This document shows positions 1 to 10,621 of a DNA stretch of 64,000 bases, one piece after another. The translations under genes and the position numbers were made by a program. The notes under the pieces are model-generated. The model did no database searches. It was not told the origin of the DNA and saw only the letters and a list, made by a program, of their open reading frames with translations. Numbering within the stretch: the first letter of the stretch is position 1; each line of letters begins with the position of its first letter. The stretch is taken from the NCBI RefSeq assembly GCF_001507555.1, contig NZ_LQBO01000001.1, positions 930,001 to 994,000 on the forward strand, in the 5' to 3' direction. The DNA comes from Thiomicrospira sp. XS5 (GTDB lineage Bacteria; Pseudomonadota; Gammaproteobacteria; Thiomicrospirales; Thiomicrospiraceae).

Positions 1-1
1 G

Positions 2-2272
<2,271 letters not shown>

Positions 2273-2351
2273 GGATTCGGTTTGTTTCGATTGTCGGTGA
2301 AGGCAATATGGAAGCGAAAAAGTGATGGAATGGAAATTGAGGAGCCGTCAA

Positions 2352-2897
2352 ATGGCAAGTGTGTATGGTAAAAATCGCCAGGCCTGGGCGTTTTGGCACT
2401 GGCTGGCCGTCATCGGTTTGGCGTTGAGTCTGACGGCTTGCGGTTTCCATTTGAAAGGCACCGGGCCGAATGCGGTGGCCGGGTTCGAGTCCATTAAGTT
2501 CGAAAGCACCGGCGGTGTGCGCCCGGATATTTTGCGTGCCTTGAAAATGCAGTTGACGTCGACCGACGTTAAAATCGTCGATAATGCGGCTCAAGCCGAA
2601 GTGATTTTGCGCTTTTCGCCGACCCAGTACACCACCTCGCGGACCAGTATCAGCGGCCAAGGGGATGCGGCTTCCGAGCTGATTAAAATGGCGCAGCCGA
2701 TTCACGTGCAGGAAGTCGCGACGGAAAAAGACATTCTCGATACATCGGTACAGGCTTTCCGCGATCGACGGATTGATAATTCGGCGGCCTTGGCATCGAA
2801 TCGTGAGTTAATGTCGATTCAGCAACAAATGGCTGCGGACATCGCATCGCAGATCATCGACCGCATTAATCGTGCGCGGGCCGAGCCAGCGAAATGA
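2352..2897 (+). CDS. lptE: LPS-assembly lipoprotein LptE
   Basis: Outer-membrane lipoprotein that plugs LptD and helps deliver LPS to the cell surface. I chose the ATG at 2352 because GAGGAG (2339-2344) sits 7 bases before it; an upstream in-frame GTG at 2322 lacks such a site. The product is 181 aa with a hydrophobic signal and lipobox LTAC, acylated Cys at residue 30, followed by GFHLKG, which is characteristic of the family. The rest is a polar, mixed alpha/beta domain. It lies between leuS and holA. It contains one copy of the CCAGGCCTGG palindrome (2378-2387), read as Gln-Ala-Trp within the signal peptide. Confidence 0.9.
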   Translation: MASVYGKNRQAWAFWHWLAVIGLALSLTACGFHLKGTGPNAVAGFESIKFESTGGVRPDILRALKMQLTSTDVKIVDNAAQAEVILRFSPTQYTTSRTSISGQGDAASELIKMAQPIHVQEVATEKDILDTSVQAFRDRRIDNSAALASNRELMSIQQQMAADIASQIIDRINRARAEPAK

Positions 2898-2919
2898 TTA
2901 GCGGAGAGGGATTCAGCCT

Positions 2920-3936
2920 ATGATCATGGCGCCGGCGTTTTTAAAGCAACTGCAAACCCCGAATTTCGAGATTAAGCCGATCACGCTGATTTACGGCGAA
3001 GAGCCGTTGTATATCCGCCGTTCATTGGATGCGCTGCGCGAAGTGTTGAAGGGCCAGGAATATTGGCAACGCGACCGTTATGAAGTGGACGCCAATTTCA
3101 AGTGGGCCGATTTGAAAATGGACACCCAGGCCGGGAGTCTGTTTGCCGAGCGTCGCATCATCGAGCTGGACATGCCGAAAGGTGCACCGGGCAAAGACGG
3201 CGGCGCCTTTATCCAGGAATGGGCCAATGTCATGCACGATACGCCGCCGGAAATCTGTCTGGTGGTGTTGTGCGAAAAGCTGGACGGCCGCCAGATGAAA
3301 TCTAAATGGGTGCAAGCCATTGAAGCCCACGGCTGGGTGGTGCAGTCAAAGCCCATTGAAGGGCCAGGCCTGGTGAAATGGTGTCAACAACGCGCCCAGG
3401 AATCGGGGCTGGCATTGGAAGACGAAGCGGCCGGTTTGCTGGCGGAACGAGTGGAAGGCAACCTGCTGGCGGCGGATCAGGAAATCGAAAAACTGGCGTT
3501 GTTTTTCCCGCCGAACACCGTCTTGACGCCACAAAATATTATTGATAATGTGGCCGATCAGGCGCATTATCAGTTGTTTTCGTTAAGCACCGCCATGCTG
3601 TACGGACGTACCCAATATGCGTTGCAAATCCTGCATCGCCTGCAACAGGAAGGGCTGGAAGCCCCGGTGGTGCTGTGGCTATTGGCCAAGGATTTACGGC
3701 AGTTGATCGACATCGCCCAAAAGCAGCAAACCATGAGTTTGCCTCAGGCGTTTAAGCAACTCCGCATTTGGTCGTCGAAACAGGGTGAGTTCAGCGCGGC
3801 CTTGCAACGGCACGATCTGGTCTATTGGCAAAGCCTCTTGAATGTGGCCTTGCAAGTGGATTTGACCATCAAAGGCGTGCGACCGGGAGATGAATGGCTG
3901 GGCCTGTCGGAGTTGGTCAGCCAGATTGCACGATGA
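2920..3936 (+). CDS. holA: DNA polymerase III delta subunit
   Basis: Delta subunit of the clamp loader, which opens the beta sliding clamp during replication. It is 338 aa, the normal family length. The N-terminus (PITLIYGEEPLYIRRSLDALR) is the expected degenerate AAA+ core, followed by the segment with FAERRIIELDMP and the C-terminal collar domain (residues ~220-335). GGAGAGGG at 2903-2910, nine bases before ATG 2920, supports the first ATG rather than the in-frame ATG at 2926. It starts 22 bp after lptE and is probably cotranscribed with leuS-lptE. A CCAGGCCTGG copy at 3364-3373 is read as Pro-Gly-Leu. Confidence 0.95.
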   Translation: MIMAPAFLKQLQTPNFEIKPITLIYGEEPLYIRRSLDALREVLKGQEYWQRDRYEVDANFKWADLKMDTQAGSLFAERRIIELDMPKGAPGKDGGAFIQEWANVMHDTPPEICLVVLCEKLDGRQMKSKWVQAIEAHGWVVQSKPIEGPGLVKWCQQRAQESGLALEDEAAGLLAERVEGNLLAADQEIEKLALFFPPNTVLTPQNIIDNVADQAHYQLFSLSTAMLYGRTQYALQILHRLQQEGLEAPVVLWLLAKDLRQLIDIAQKQQTMSLPQAFKQLRIWSSKQGEFSAALQRHDLVYWQSLLNVALQVDLTIKGVRPGDEWLGLSELVSQIAR

Positions 3937-4026
3937 GCCGCTTCACAAGGCAAGCACGAAACCGAACATTCGCAAACGCACGATCAAATAATTGAATCAG
4001 TTGAATAAGACACGTTGGAAATGATT

Positions 4027-5295
4027 ATGACGCAACAAATATCGGACATTAAACAGTATATGCAACAACTTGGTCAGCAAGCCAGAGGCGCTTCGCGTCA
4101 GCTGACCGTGGCACCGACCAAGCAAAAAAACGATGCGTTGTTGAAAATCGCCACGGCGCTGGAAACCAATGCCGACACCTTGAAATCGGAAAACGCCAAG
4201 GATTTGGAACAAGGCAAAGCCAATGGTCTGGAGTCGGCGATGTTGGACCGTTTGGCCTTGACCGATAAGGTCATTGCCGGCATGGCGGAAGGCCTGCGTC
4301 AAATTGCGGCGTTGAACGATCCCATCGGTGAGATTTCCGATATGAATTATCTGCCGTCCGGCATTCAGGTCGGCAAAATGCGCGTGCCGTTGGGTGTGGT
4401 GGGCATTATTTATGAATCCCGCCCGAACGTTACCATTGACGCCGCGGCCTTGTGTTTGAAGTCCGGTAACGCGGCCTTGTTGCGCGGCGGTTCCGAAGCG
4501 GCGTATTCCAACCGTGCCTTGGCCAAATGCATCCAGGGTGCGTTGCGCGACGCCGGGTTACCGGAAGCTTCGGTGCAGGTGGTGGAAACCACCGATCGGG
4601 CGGCGGTGGGTGAAATGATTGCCATGCCGGAATTTGTCGACGTCATTATCCCGCGCGGCGGAAAAGGCTTGATCGAGCGCATCAGCCAGGGCGCGAAAGT
4701 GCCGGTCATCAAACACTTGGACGGTATTTGCCATGTGTACATCGATACCGATGCGGATGCCGATAAAGCGGTGAAAGTGGCGTTCAATGCCAAAACGCAT
4801 CGTTACGGGGTGTGCAATGCGATGGAAACGCTGTTGGTGGCCGAATCGCGAGCGGCGGAAATTCTGCCAGGCCTGGCGAAAATGTTTGTTGAGAAGGGCG
4901 TGGAGTTGCGTGGTTGTGAAAAAACACGCGGCTTTGTCGACATGGCGCCAGCGACCGAATCGGATTGGGCGACGGAATATCTGGACGCCATTTTATCGAT
5001 TCGAGTGGTCCAGGACGTGGAAGAGGCGATGGATCACATTGCTCAGTACAGCTCGGGGCACACCGAATCGATTATTACCGAAAACCTGACCACCTCGCGT
5101 CGCTTCCTGGCGCAAGTGGACTCCAGCTCGGTGATGGTGAATGCGTCCACCCGTTTTGCCGACGGCTTCGAATACGGTTTGGGCGCGGAAATCGGCATCA
5201 GTACCGATAAGTTCCATGCCCGTGGTCCGGTGGGGCTGGAAGGCTTGACCTCGCAAAAATACATTGTCTTGGGCGACGGGACCATTCGCGAATAA
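4027..5295 (+). CDS. proA: Gamma-glutamyl phosphate reductase (proline biosynthesis)
   Basis: Reduces L-glutamyl 5-phosphate with NADPH to glutamate semialdehyde, the second step of proline synthesis. It is 422 aa from ATG 4027; two earlier in-frame starts exist (TTG 4015, ATG 4021), but GGAA at 4017-4020 best fits 4027. Family motifs include [31 protein letters not shown], the catalytic Cys region VCNAMETLL, and the end [15 protein letters not shown]. It stands about 90 bp after holA. The proA-nadD-rsfS-rlmH neighbourhood is known from Pseudomonas-type genomes. CCAGGCCTGG at 4867-4876 is read as Pro-Gly-Leu. Confidence 0.95.
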   Translation: MTQQISDIKQYMQQLGQQARGASRQLTVAPTKQKNDALLKIATALETNADTLKSENAKDLEQGKANGLESAMLDRLALTDKVIAGMAEGLRQIAALNDPIGEISDMNYLPSGIQVGKMRVPLGVVGIIYESRPNVTIDAAALCLKSGNAALLRGGSEAAYSNRALAKCIQGALRDAGLPEASVQVVETTDRAAVGEMIAMPEFVDVIIPRGGKGLIERISQGAKVPVIKHLDGICHVYIDTDADADKAVKVAFNAKTHRYGVCNAMETLLVAESRAAEILPGLAKMFVEKGVELRGCEKTRGFVDMAPATESDWATEYLDAILSIRVVQDVEEAMDHIAQYSSGHTESIITENLTTSRRFLAQVDSSSVMVNASTRFADGFEYGLGAEIGISTDKFHARGPVGLEGLTSQKYIVLGDGTIRE

Positions 5296-5333
5296 TTCGC
5301 GAAAACCCGCTGGCGTCGTTCAGGGGGGCTATC

Positions 5334-5996
5334 TTATTTCGCCCGCCTAGCCAAATAACCTAACAGGCACTCGCGCGCTTCGCTGATGGCGTGAAACTGT
5401 TCGGCCTCGCCTCCCTTATCCGGATGGTGACGTTGCGACAGTTTGCGATATCGGCGATTCACTAAGGTCACTGTCAGCGACTCGGTGGTGTCCTGAATGC
5501 CCAGTTGCCGTTTGGCCGTCTCAAGGTCGGTTTCGCTGGCCGCCATGGCGGTATTCGTACCTTGCCCGAAATCTCGCCAGAACCCGGCGATGAGTTCAAT
5601 CACATCGCTTTCCTGCGTGCTCAGAAACTCGGCATAATCCAGATAATAATCCCGTACGCCGTCTTCAACCGCTAACGCTTGTTGTGCATTTTGCCAGGCC
5701 TGGTCGGAAATGGCGGACGCCGGTGTCAATTCAATCGCCAAGGTATGAATGCTGAGTGACCCTTGGCCGTTGCGAAGCCATTTGGCTTGCAAGCGATACA
5801 GCAGGTGAAACAGCAGAAAGTGCGACTGGAACATCGCCAGCGGGTCGAGGTCGGGTGTGAACTCGGAAAATCCGGCATTGACCAGTGCTTTCATCAGGTC
5901 GTATTCCTTGATGCCGCTCCGTTCGGAGAGCAATTGATATAAAGCGCTTTCCAGCTCCGCGGGGATTTCGGGAATTGTCATTTGATTATCTGACAT
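5334..5996 (-). CDS. DnaJ-related protein with C-terminal J domain
   Basis: A 220-aa protein with an N-terminal helical domain of the DnaJ-related type (PF12339-like, residues ~10-145) and a C-terminal J domain (residues ~165-218) with the diagnostic His-Pro-Asp at 191-193 (QRHHPDKGGEAEQFH). J domains stimulate Hsp70 ATPase; the client here is unknown. There is no signal peptide or membrane helix, so it is probably cytosolic. It is alone on the minus strand, converging on proA and divergent from nadD with only 39 bp between starts. A CCAGGCCTGG copy (5694-5703) encodes Gln-Ala-Trp. The family assignment is from recognition of the sequence pattern. Confidence 0.8.
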   Translation of the reverse strand: MSDNQMTIPEIPAELESALYQLLSERSGIKEYDLMKALVNAGFSEFTPDLDPLAMFQSHFLLFHLLYRLQAKWLRNGQGSLSIHTLAIELTPASAISDQAWQNAQQALAVEDGVRDYYLDYAEFLSTQESDVIELIAGFWRDFGQGTNTAMAASETDLETAKRQLGIQDTTESLTVTLVNRRYRKLSQRHHPDKGGEAEQFHAISEARECLLGYLARRAK

Positions 5997-5999
5997 AAT

Positions 6000-6008
6000 T
6001 GCTATAAT
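6000..6008 (+). promoter_or_regulatory. Extended -10 promoter element before nadD
   Basis: TGCTATAAT is a perfect TATAAT hexamer with the TG extension. It ends 27 bases before the TTG start of nadD and lies just outside the divergent J-domain gene. No good -35 at 16-18 bp is evident, which fits an extended -10 promoter. Confidence 0.6.
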
Positions 6009-6035
6009 ACCAAAAAACGTTCAAGAGACACTTTT

Positions 6036-6665
6036 TTGCACATCAAACGACTTATCGGCATCAATGGCGGCACCTTTGACCCGATTCATTTCGGTCATCT
6101 GCGCCCGGCACTCGAAGTGCTCACCGCTTTGCACTTGGATGAAATGCGGTTTATCCCTGTCTATCAGCCTGTCCATCGAGATTCGCCTTCCGCGACCGCT
6201 CAGCAACGTTGCGACATGGTGCGTCTGGCGATTCAATCGCAACCCAAGTTTCAGCTCGATACCATCGAAATCGACCGCGGTGGTCCATCTTACATGGTGG
6301 ATACGTTGCGCAGCCTGAAACAGAAAATACCGGATGCAACGCTGGTGTTGATGATGGGCACGGATGCGTTTGCCAAATTTCACCGCTGGCATGACTGGCA
6401 GGGGATTCTGACGTTGGCAAACATCGTGGTGACACACCGTCCGGGCGAGCCTTTGCCAAATGACGGTGAGGTTGGGGAGATTCTACGAACCCACTGGGTC
6501 GAAACCTTGAGCGAGGATCATGGGCAGATCATCGATCTGCCGATTACCCAACTGGATTTGAGTGCGACGGCTTTGCGGGAGACCTTGCAAAAACGCGAGC
6601 CGGTGGACTATCTCATGCCGCAAAGTGTGGCCGACTATATTCGACAACATCAACTGTATCAATAA
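6036..6665 (+). CDS. nadD: Nicotinate-nucleotide adenylyltransferase
   Basis: Adenylates nicotinic acid mononucleotide to deamido-NAD in NAD synthesis. It is 209 aa with the nucleotidyltransferase signature GGTFDPIHFGHLRPA near the N-terminus and the second motif DLSATALRE near the C-terminus. Translation most likely begins at TTG 6036 (HIKRLIGINGGTFDP), since no ATG or GTG precedes the GGTFDP motif in frame; an AAGAGA ribosome-binding sequence lies just upstream. It is first in a nadD-rsfS-rlmH cluster, which is the usual order. Confidence 0.93.
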   Translation: MHIKRLIGINGGTFDPIHFGHLRPALEVLTALHLDEMRFIPVYQPVHRDSPSATAQQRCDMVRLAIQSQPKFQLDTIEIDRGGPSYMVDTLRSLKQKIPDATLVLMMGTDAFAKFHRWHDWQGILTLANIVVTHRPGEPLPNDGEVGEILRTHWVETLSEDHGQIIDLPITQLDLSATALRETLQKREPVDYLMPQSVADYIRQHQLYQ

Positions 6666-6715
6666 ACCCCGGCATGGACCATGTCACGGGTTTCAACTAA
6701 GAGGGCAAAATCTTT

Positions 6716-7078
6716 ATGATGGATTTGCAACAAATGAAAGATTTAATCGTCAATACACTGGAAGACAGTAAGGCTCGCGATATTCAAGTGCTGGATGTGG
6801 CTGGGCTATGTTCTTTTACCGACCTGATGGTCGTTGCGACCGGGACATCCACAACACACGTAAAATCGACCGGTAACGCTTTAGCGCAAGCCTTTAAGGA
6901 AGCGGGTGAGCCGCCAATGGGCGTTGAAGCCGGACCGGAACCGGACTGGGTGTTGGTTGACTTGAGTGGTGCCGTGGTGCACATCATGACCGAGTCGGCC
7001 CGAGCGCATTATCAGTTGGAGAAACTGTGGAATCTCAAACCGGGTGACGCGTCGGAAAAAAGCTCTGCCAATGGTTAA
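6716..7078 (+). CDS. rsfS: Ribosome silencing factor RsfS
   Basis: Binds ribosomal protein L14 on the 50S subunit and blocks subunit joining when nutrients are scarce. It is 120 aa, with the family pattern KARDIQVLDV, then SFTDLMVVATGTSTTHVKS, and DWVLVDLSGAVVHIMTE. ATG 6716 is preceded by GAGGG about ten bases upstream; ATG 6719 is an equally possible start. It lies between nadD and rlmH, its standard neighbours, 50 bp after nadD and 26 bp before rlmH. Confidence 0.94.
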   Translation: MMDLQQMKDLIVNTLEDSKARDIQVLDVAGLCSFTDLMVVATGTSTTHVKSTGNALAQAFKEAGEPPMGVEAGPEPDWVLVDLSGAVVHIMTESARAHYQLEKLWNLKPGDASEKSSANG

Positions 7079-7104
7079 GGTTGGCGAGTTGAATTGAATC
7101 TGTT

Positions 7105-7575
7105 GTGATTATCCATTTTATTGTTGTCGGGCAGAAGATGCCGCGATGGGTACAGGATGGCTATGGGGAATACGCCAAGCGCTTACCGAAAGCCTGCACG
7201 TTGAAGTTGGTCGAATTGCCCATGGCGACGCGTGGCAAAAGCGGGTCGGTGGCGCACTATAAGGCGGAAGAAGCCAAACGAATTCTGGCGGCCTTGCCCA
7301 AAGGGTGTAAGTTGGTGGTGTTGGACGAACATGGGCAGCAAACGACCACGGTGCAGTTTTCACAAAAACTGGACGATTGGTTGGCTTCCGGCCAGGACGT
7401 GGCGTTGGTTGTGGGCGGCCCTGATGGCTTGGCCCCGGAGCTGATACAGCAAGCCGAGTGGAAGTGGGGCTTGTCGAAATTGACCTTGCCCCATCCGCTG
7501 GTGCGCGTGCTGGTGGCGGAGCAAATTTATCGGGCCTGGTCGGTGCTGCAAAACCACCCCTATCATCGAGAGTGA
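7105..7575 (+). CDS. rlmH: 23S rRNA pseudouridine-1915 N3-methyltransferase
   Basis: SPOUT-class methyltransferase that modifies pseudouridine 1915 of 23S rRNA. It is 156 aa, essentially the same length as the E. coli enzyme. It begins at a GTG (IIHFIVVGQKMPRWV), has the SAM-binding knot segment (VALVVGGPDGLAPEL) and ends LVRVLVAEQIYRAWSVLQNH followed by PYHRE. It is last in the nadD-rsfS-rlmH cluster and is followed by a hairpin terminator at 7638-7673. Confidence 0.95.
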   Translation: MIIHFIVVGQKMPRWVQDGYGEYAKRLPKACTLKLVELPMATRGKSGSVAHYKAEEAKRILAALPKGCKLVVLDEHGQQTTTVQFSQKLDDWLASGQDVALVVGGPDGLAPELIQQAEWKWGLSKLTLPHPLVRVLVAEQIYRAWSVLQNHPYHRE

Positions 7576-7637
7576 AGCGTTTCTCTACGTTTACTTTTCT
7601 GTTTCCGGCGTGCACATATTGCCAACCCTGAAAACGA

Positions 7638-7673
7638 AAAACCGCTGGTCGGGGACACCTGGCCAGCGGTTTT
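7638..7673. terminator. Bidirectional terminator between rlmH and the DUF1254 gene
   Basis: An 11-bp perfect stem (AAAACCGCTGG paired with CCAGCGGTTTT) around a 14-base loop. It has A and T tracts on both sides, so it can serve the converging rlmH (+) and DUF1254 (-) transcripts. Confidence 0.75.
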
Positions 7674-7694
7674 CATGTTTTTGAGTGTAGGATT

Positions 7695-8747
7695 TTATTT
7701 AACCGGTACCGGGTTCGGGAACGTCCAAGAACCGTTCAGAATGGATTCGTGTGGTCGATACAGTCGCACAATCAGATTCCACCCTGGCATCGTCGGTAAA
7801 CAGTTGGTTTGATGCTGGTCGCATTGCCCGAACCAGACGGTGAAAGAACCGTCTTTATTGGGCGTGGCCGTGATGTTGTTCAGTGAGTAAGCGTGATACG
7901 GATTTTTTTGGTAATAGCCTGCCTTGTTGTACAGGCTGATGGACCAGAAGCCGTCAACCGGAACGTCTTTGACATCCAATCGGTAAGGGGTTTTACCGTC
8001 ATTTTTTGCCGGTACAACGGTCAGGTAAATGGCGTCTTTTCGCGGATTGCCCGCCCAGCCACCGGCGCTGCCTAACAGGTGCATCAATTCATCCACCAGG
8101 CCTCTCGGGCCGAACATCTTCGCCGTATTCACGCCGCCGTTGGCTAAAGAGAGATTGTTCAGGGCATCGGTTAATCGTTTTTGAGAAGCCGTGTCCCAAT
8201 TCGGGATTTCAAAAGTCCCTTTTTTCGCCTGCTTTATTTGCAACTTGTCTTGAAGCGCGTGTACTTTTTTCAAGTCGGCTTGACTGTTTGGGTTCATGAA
8301 CGTACGAGCCATAAACAGGACATATCGTGTGCCAATATCTTTACGGGTAAAGGTATAAGAACCGGGGTTGTAAATGACTTCGGGGGAGTATTGCTCTTCG
8401 TCAATGACCTGTATTGACATAAAACGCCCGTCGGGATTCGGCATCACAACCGTGGCCGGCCCGGCGTCGAGGTCGACAATGGCAAAGGAGTAGAGGGTGT
8501 CGCGATTCATGCGAATGACGTTTTGATGGTCGATGGGCGCCGGTTCACGGTTGTGGACGAATTTTCCCAGTGCGCCTCGTTTAACGTATTTGGCAAAGTA
8601 CAGATCGCTGGTCGCTAAATTGTAATTATCTAAATGAACGGTTTTTGCCGGTTTGTCGGCGGCGGCTAATGGTAAGTTGACGGCCATAACCAGTAACAGT
8701 CCCATACCAATTTGGCTGAATCTCGTGAAGTTGAAAGGGGTTTTCAT
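7695..8747 (-). CDS. Secreted DUF1254/DUF1214 protein (short paralogue)
   Basis: About 350 aa from the ATG at 8747, chosen because it places a typical signal peptide (MKTPFNFTRFSQIGMGLLLV, then ...LPLAAA) at the N-terminus and has GGAG upstream; an upstream ATG at 8786 would add 13 polar residues. The N-terminal part carries DUF1254-like features (IRMNRDTLYSFAIVDLDAG, GRFMSIQVIDEEQYSP). The C-terminal part is DUF1214-like (VDGFWSISLYNKAGYYQKNP, LIVRLYRPHESILNGSW). These families are secreted or periplasmic proteins with no firmly established reaction. It is the second gene of a tandem pair with 8880-10277, 133 bp downstream, and is probably cotranscribed. Confidence 0.75.
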   Translation of the reverse strand: MKTPFNFTRFSQIGMGLLLVMAVNLPLAAADKPAKTVHLDNYNLATSDLYFAKYVKRGALGKFVHNREPAPIDHQNVIRMNRDTLYSFAIVDLDAGPATVVMPNPDGRFMSIQVIDEEQYSPEVIYNPGSYTFTRKDIGTRYVLFMARTFMNPNSQADLKKVHALQDKLQIKQAKKGTFEIPNWDTASQKRLTDALNNLSLANGGVNTAKMFGPRGLVDELMHLLGSAGGWAGNPRKDAIYLTVVPAKNDGKTPYRLDVKDVPVDGFWSISLYNKAGYYQKNPYHAYSLNNITATPNKDGSFTVWFGQCDQHQTNCLPTMPGWNLIVRLYRPHESILNGSWTFPNPVPVK

Positions 8748-8775
8748 TCTTTGAATACTCCATTTGTCGTGTGCA

Positions 8776-8853
8776 TTGCGCGGCATATTGGCTGCGCAAA
8801 GCTCACGGTTTTTGACTTGATATGAAACACGGCTGGCGTGCAGAGGTGTTTCA
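8776..8853 (-). other. Two small inverted repeats in the gap between the DUF1254 genes
   Basis: The 133-bp intercistronic gap holds TTGCGC/GCGCAA arms (8776-8781, 8794-8799) and TGAAACAC/GTGTTTCA arms (8823-8830, 8846-8853). Neither has a T-tract, so they may be processing or mRNA-stability hairpins rather than terminators. Their role is not established. Confidence 0.35.
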
Positions 8854-8879
8854 TTGGCATGGAATGGTCAATTCAGCGA

Positions 8880-10277
8880 TTATTGGGCCGGCTGGACGCC
8901 GGGCGGTGTCCAGCCGCCGTTTAACGCTTTGGCTTTTGGCCAGTAAAGGCGCATTCCTAAGCTGAACGACCCTTTGGCTGGCGTCGGCAACCAGTTGGAC
9001 TCTTTGTCTTTGCCTGGCGAAGTACGCTGAATGTAGAGGTCAAGCGATCCGTCTGCGTTGAACTTGAGTTTATCCCGGTCACCGATGGCGTAACGGTGGA
9101 TTGGGTTGGCGGCGAACAGTTGGCGTTCGTTATACATGGTTAACGACCAAAAACCATTGATGGGTGGAATGCGATCTTTGTCGAAATGCAAGACGTAACG
9201 CTTGGCACTGTCCAGCGGTTTGCCGTCCTGGTCGACGTAAGTGGTCGGGTAGATTGCGTCCTGTGGAACGTTGGCGCCATAGCCGCCATAGGCGACGCCC
9301 GCACGGTGTAGGTAGTCGGTGCCGTAGGTGCCGATGGCCGTCATGTTGGTGCGCCAGCCGTTGGCGTAGTCGCCGGCGCTTTTCCAGGCGGCTTTGATTT
9401 GTTTCAAAGCCGTTTTTGGCGCGGCGTTCAGCGCTTGCTGTACGATTTTCGGTGCTTGGTCGAATGCAAAGGATTCGCCCGGTACGATGCCGATCTGCTT
9501 CATGCGGTCAATCATCGGGTAGTCGTTGGCGTGAGGCGGATTCGCTTTCATCATTTCCGCGAAACGAGTGAAAAAGGTTTTTGCATCCATTTTATCGAGT
9601 TGATCGGGTGGCGCACTCATGTCTTGATTTGGGTTGACGTGGCCTTTTGGCGGAGTATAAGGTTTGCCATAGGCACTCAATGGAACGGCTTTCATGCCGT
9701 TTTGGAAGGCGCGTACGGCTTTATAGTCGGCTTTGCCGTCTGTCTGCGTCCGTCCGATTAACAACCCTCTGCCGGTTGGACTGCGGTATTCGCGTACATT
9801 GTCAGGAAGCTGTCCTTGCCAGTTTGGGCCGACAATCGCAAAGGTCAAGGCATCGTCCCCTGTCGTACGACTTCCCGGTACGGTGAAGACGTCGCTCCGC
9901 ATATCCAAAAATTGCAATAAATAGTAACGGCCGTTGGAGGCCGGGATGCTGATCACAATTGGCTCTTTCGTGACATCATATCCCATGGTGGTATAGAGGG
10001 TGTCGGCGTTGGGGCGAACCACGATGGTCCAGCTGGCATCCGGGAAAACATTCATGTGACCGAATTGGTTGATCGGCGCGCTGGTTCCGGTTGGCTTGGT
10101 GACATTTTGACCGATGTCTTGGGTGATGCCCGATAAAACCAGCGGATAACCGTAGATATAGGTTTCAATCGCGATGGCCTTGGCTTCTTCCGCAGTCAGT
10201 TTTTGTGCAGCATAGGTGGTTGAAAACGAACTCAGTAGCAAGCATACAAAAGCGACTTTTATTAATGTTTGTTTCAT
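8880..10277 (-). CDS. Secreted DUF1254/DUF1214 protein (full-length)
   Basis: A 465-aa protein with a clear Sec signal peptide (KVAFVCLLLSSFSTTYA, cleavage about residue 23). The DUF1254 part (residues ~30-170) includes IETYIYGYPLVLSGITQDIG, VVRPNADTLYTTMGYDVTKE and GRYYLLQFLDMRSDVFTVPG. The DUF1214 part (residues ~350-460) includes PPINGFWSLTMYNERQLFA and ends with MRLYWPKAKALNGGWTPP. It is probably periplasmic. The following gene (7695-8747) is a shorter paralogue that shares both signatures. A Fur-like AT-rich sequence lies 75-93 bp upstream of the start. No enzymatic activity can be assigned from the sequence. Confidence 0.8.
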   Translation of the reverse strand: MKQTLIKVAFVCLLLSSFSTTYAAQKLTAEEAKAIAIETYIYGYPLVLSGITQDIGQNVTKPTGTSAPINQFGHMNVFPDASWTIVVRPNADTLYTTMGYDVTKEPIVISIPASNGRYYLLQFLDMRSDVFTVPGSRTTGDDALTFAIVGPNWQGQLPDNVREYRSPTGRGLLIGRTQTDGKADYKAVRAFQNGMKAVPLSAYGKPYTPPKGHVNPNQDMSAPPDQLDKMDAKTFFTRFAEMMKANPPHANDYPMIDRMKQIGIVPGESFAFDQAPKIVQQALNAAPKTALKQIKAAWKSAGDYANGWRTNMTAIGTYGTDYLHRAGVAYGGYGANVPQDAIYPTTYVDQDGKPLDSAKRYVLHFDKDRIPPINGFWSLTMYNERQLFAANPIHRYAIGDRDKLKFNADGSLDLYIQRTSPGKDKESNWLPTPAKGSFSLGMRLYWPKAKALNGGWTPPGVQPAQ

Positions 10278-10621
10278 ATGACGTTCCTTTTTGACTGGTG
10301 GGTACGAAAAGCGTGTTGCAGCCTCTTATTTAGCGTCGGTTTCAATAAGTATAAATGATAATTATTTGTCAGAAAGGGTAAAAAATATTTATAGGCGAAC
10401 GTTTGACCGAAAGACCAAAAGTCCCCAGGCCTGACCGGTGCAAAAAATCCTGTCGTCACCTTGGGTTGAGAGAGTGTGAGAATGCGGTTCTAAAAGGGCA
10501 TGAATGGCTTTTCAAAAAGAGGGGAATCGGGTAGAGTTAAGCAAGTTGTCTTACCGAGTTTTCAGTGAACGGATGACAACGCCAATCCGAACAACCACCA
10601 GCGCTTGAGGAAACCACGCCG
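10278..10621. other. 344-bp intergenic region between divergent genes
   Basis: Separates the minus-strand DUF1254 gene from the plus-strand patatin gene. It holds the Fur-like sequence at 10352-10370 and a nine-of-ten copy of the iterated palindrome (CCAGGCCTGA, 10425-10434). I see no convincing open frame and no strong promoter for the patatin gene. Confidence 0.6.
10352..10370. promoter_or_regulatory. Possible Fur-box-like sequence upstream of the DUF1254 pair
   Basis: TAAATGATAATTATTTGTC contains the 7-mer TGATAAT followed by ATT, as in the Fur 7-1-7 consensus, but the second half-site is poor. It lies 75-93 bp upstream of the ATG at 10277. This is a weak match in AT-rich DNA and only a hint of iron regulation. 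Confidence 0.3.

Noticed and set aside
7118-7615. A 165-codon minus-strand frame over rlmH
   Set aside because: Antisense to a certain gene; Pro/Ser/Thr-rich composition typical of a shadow frame.
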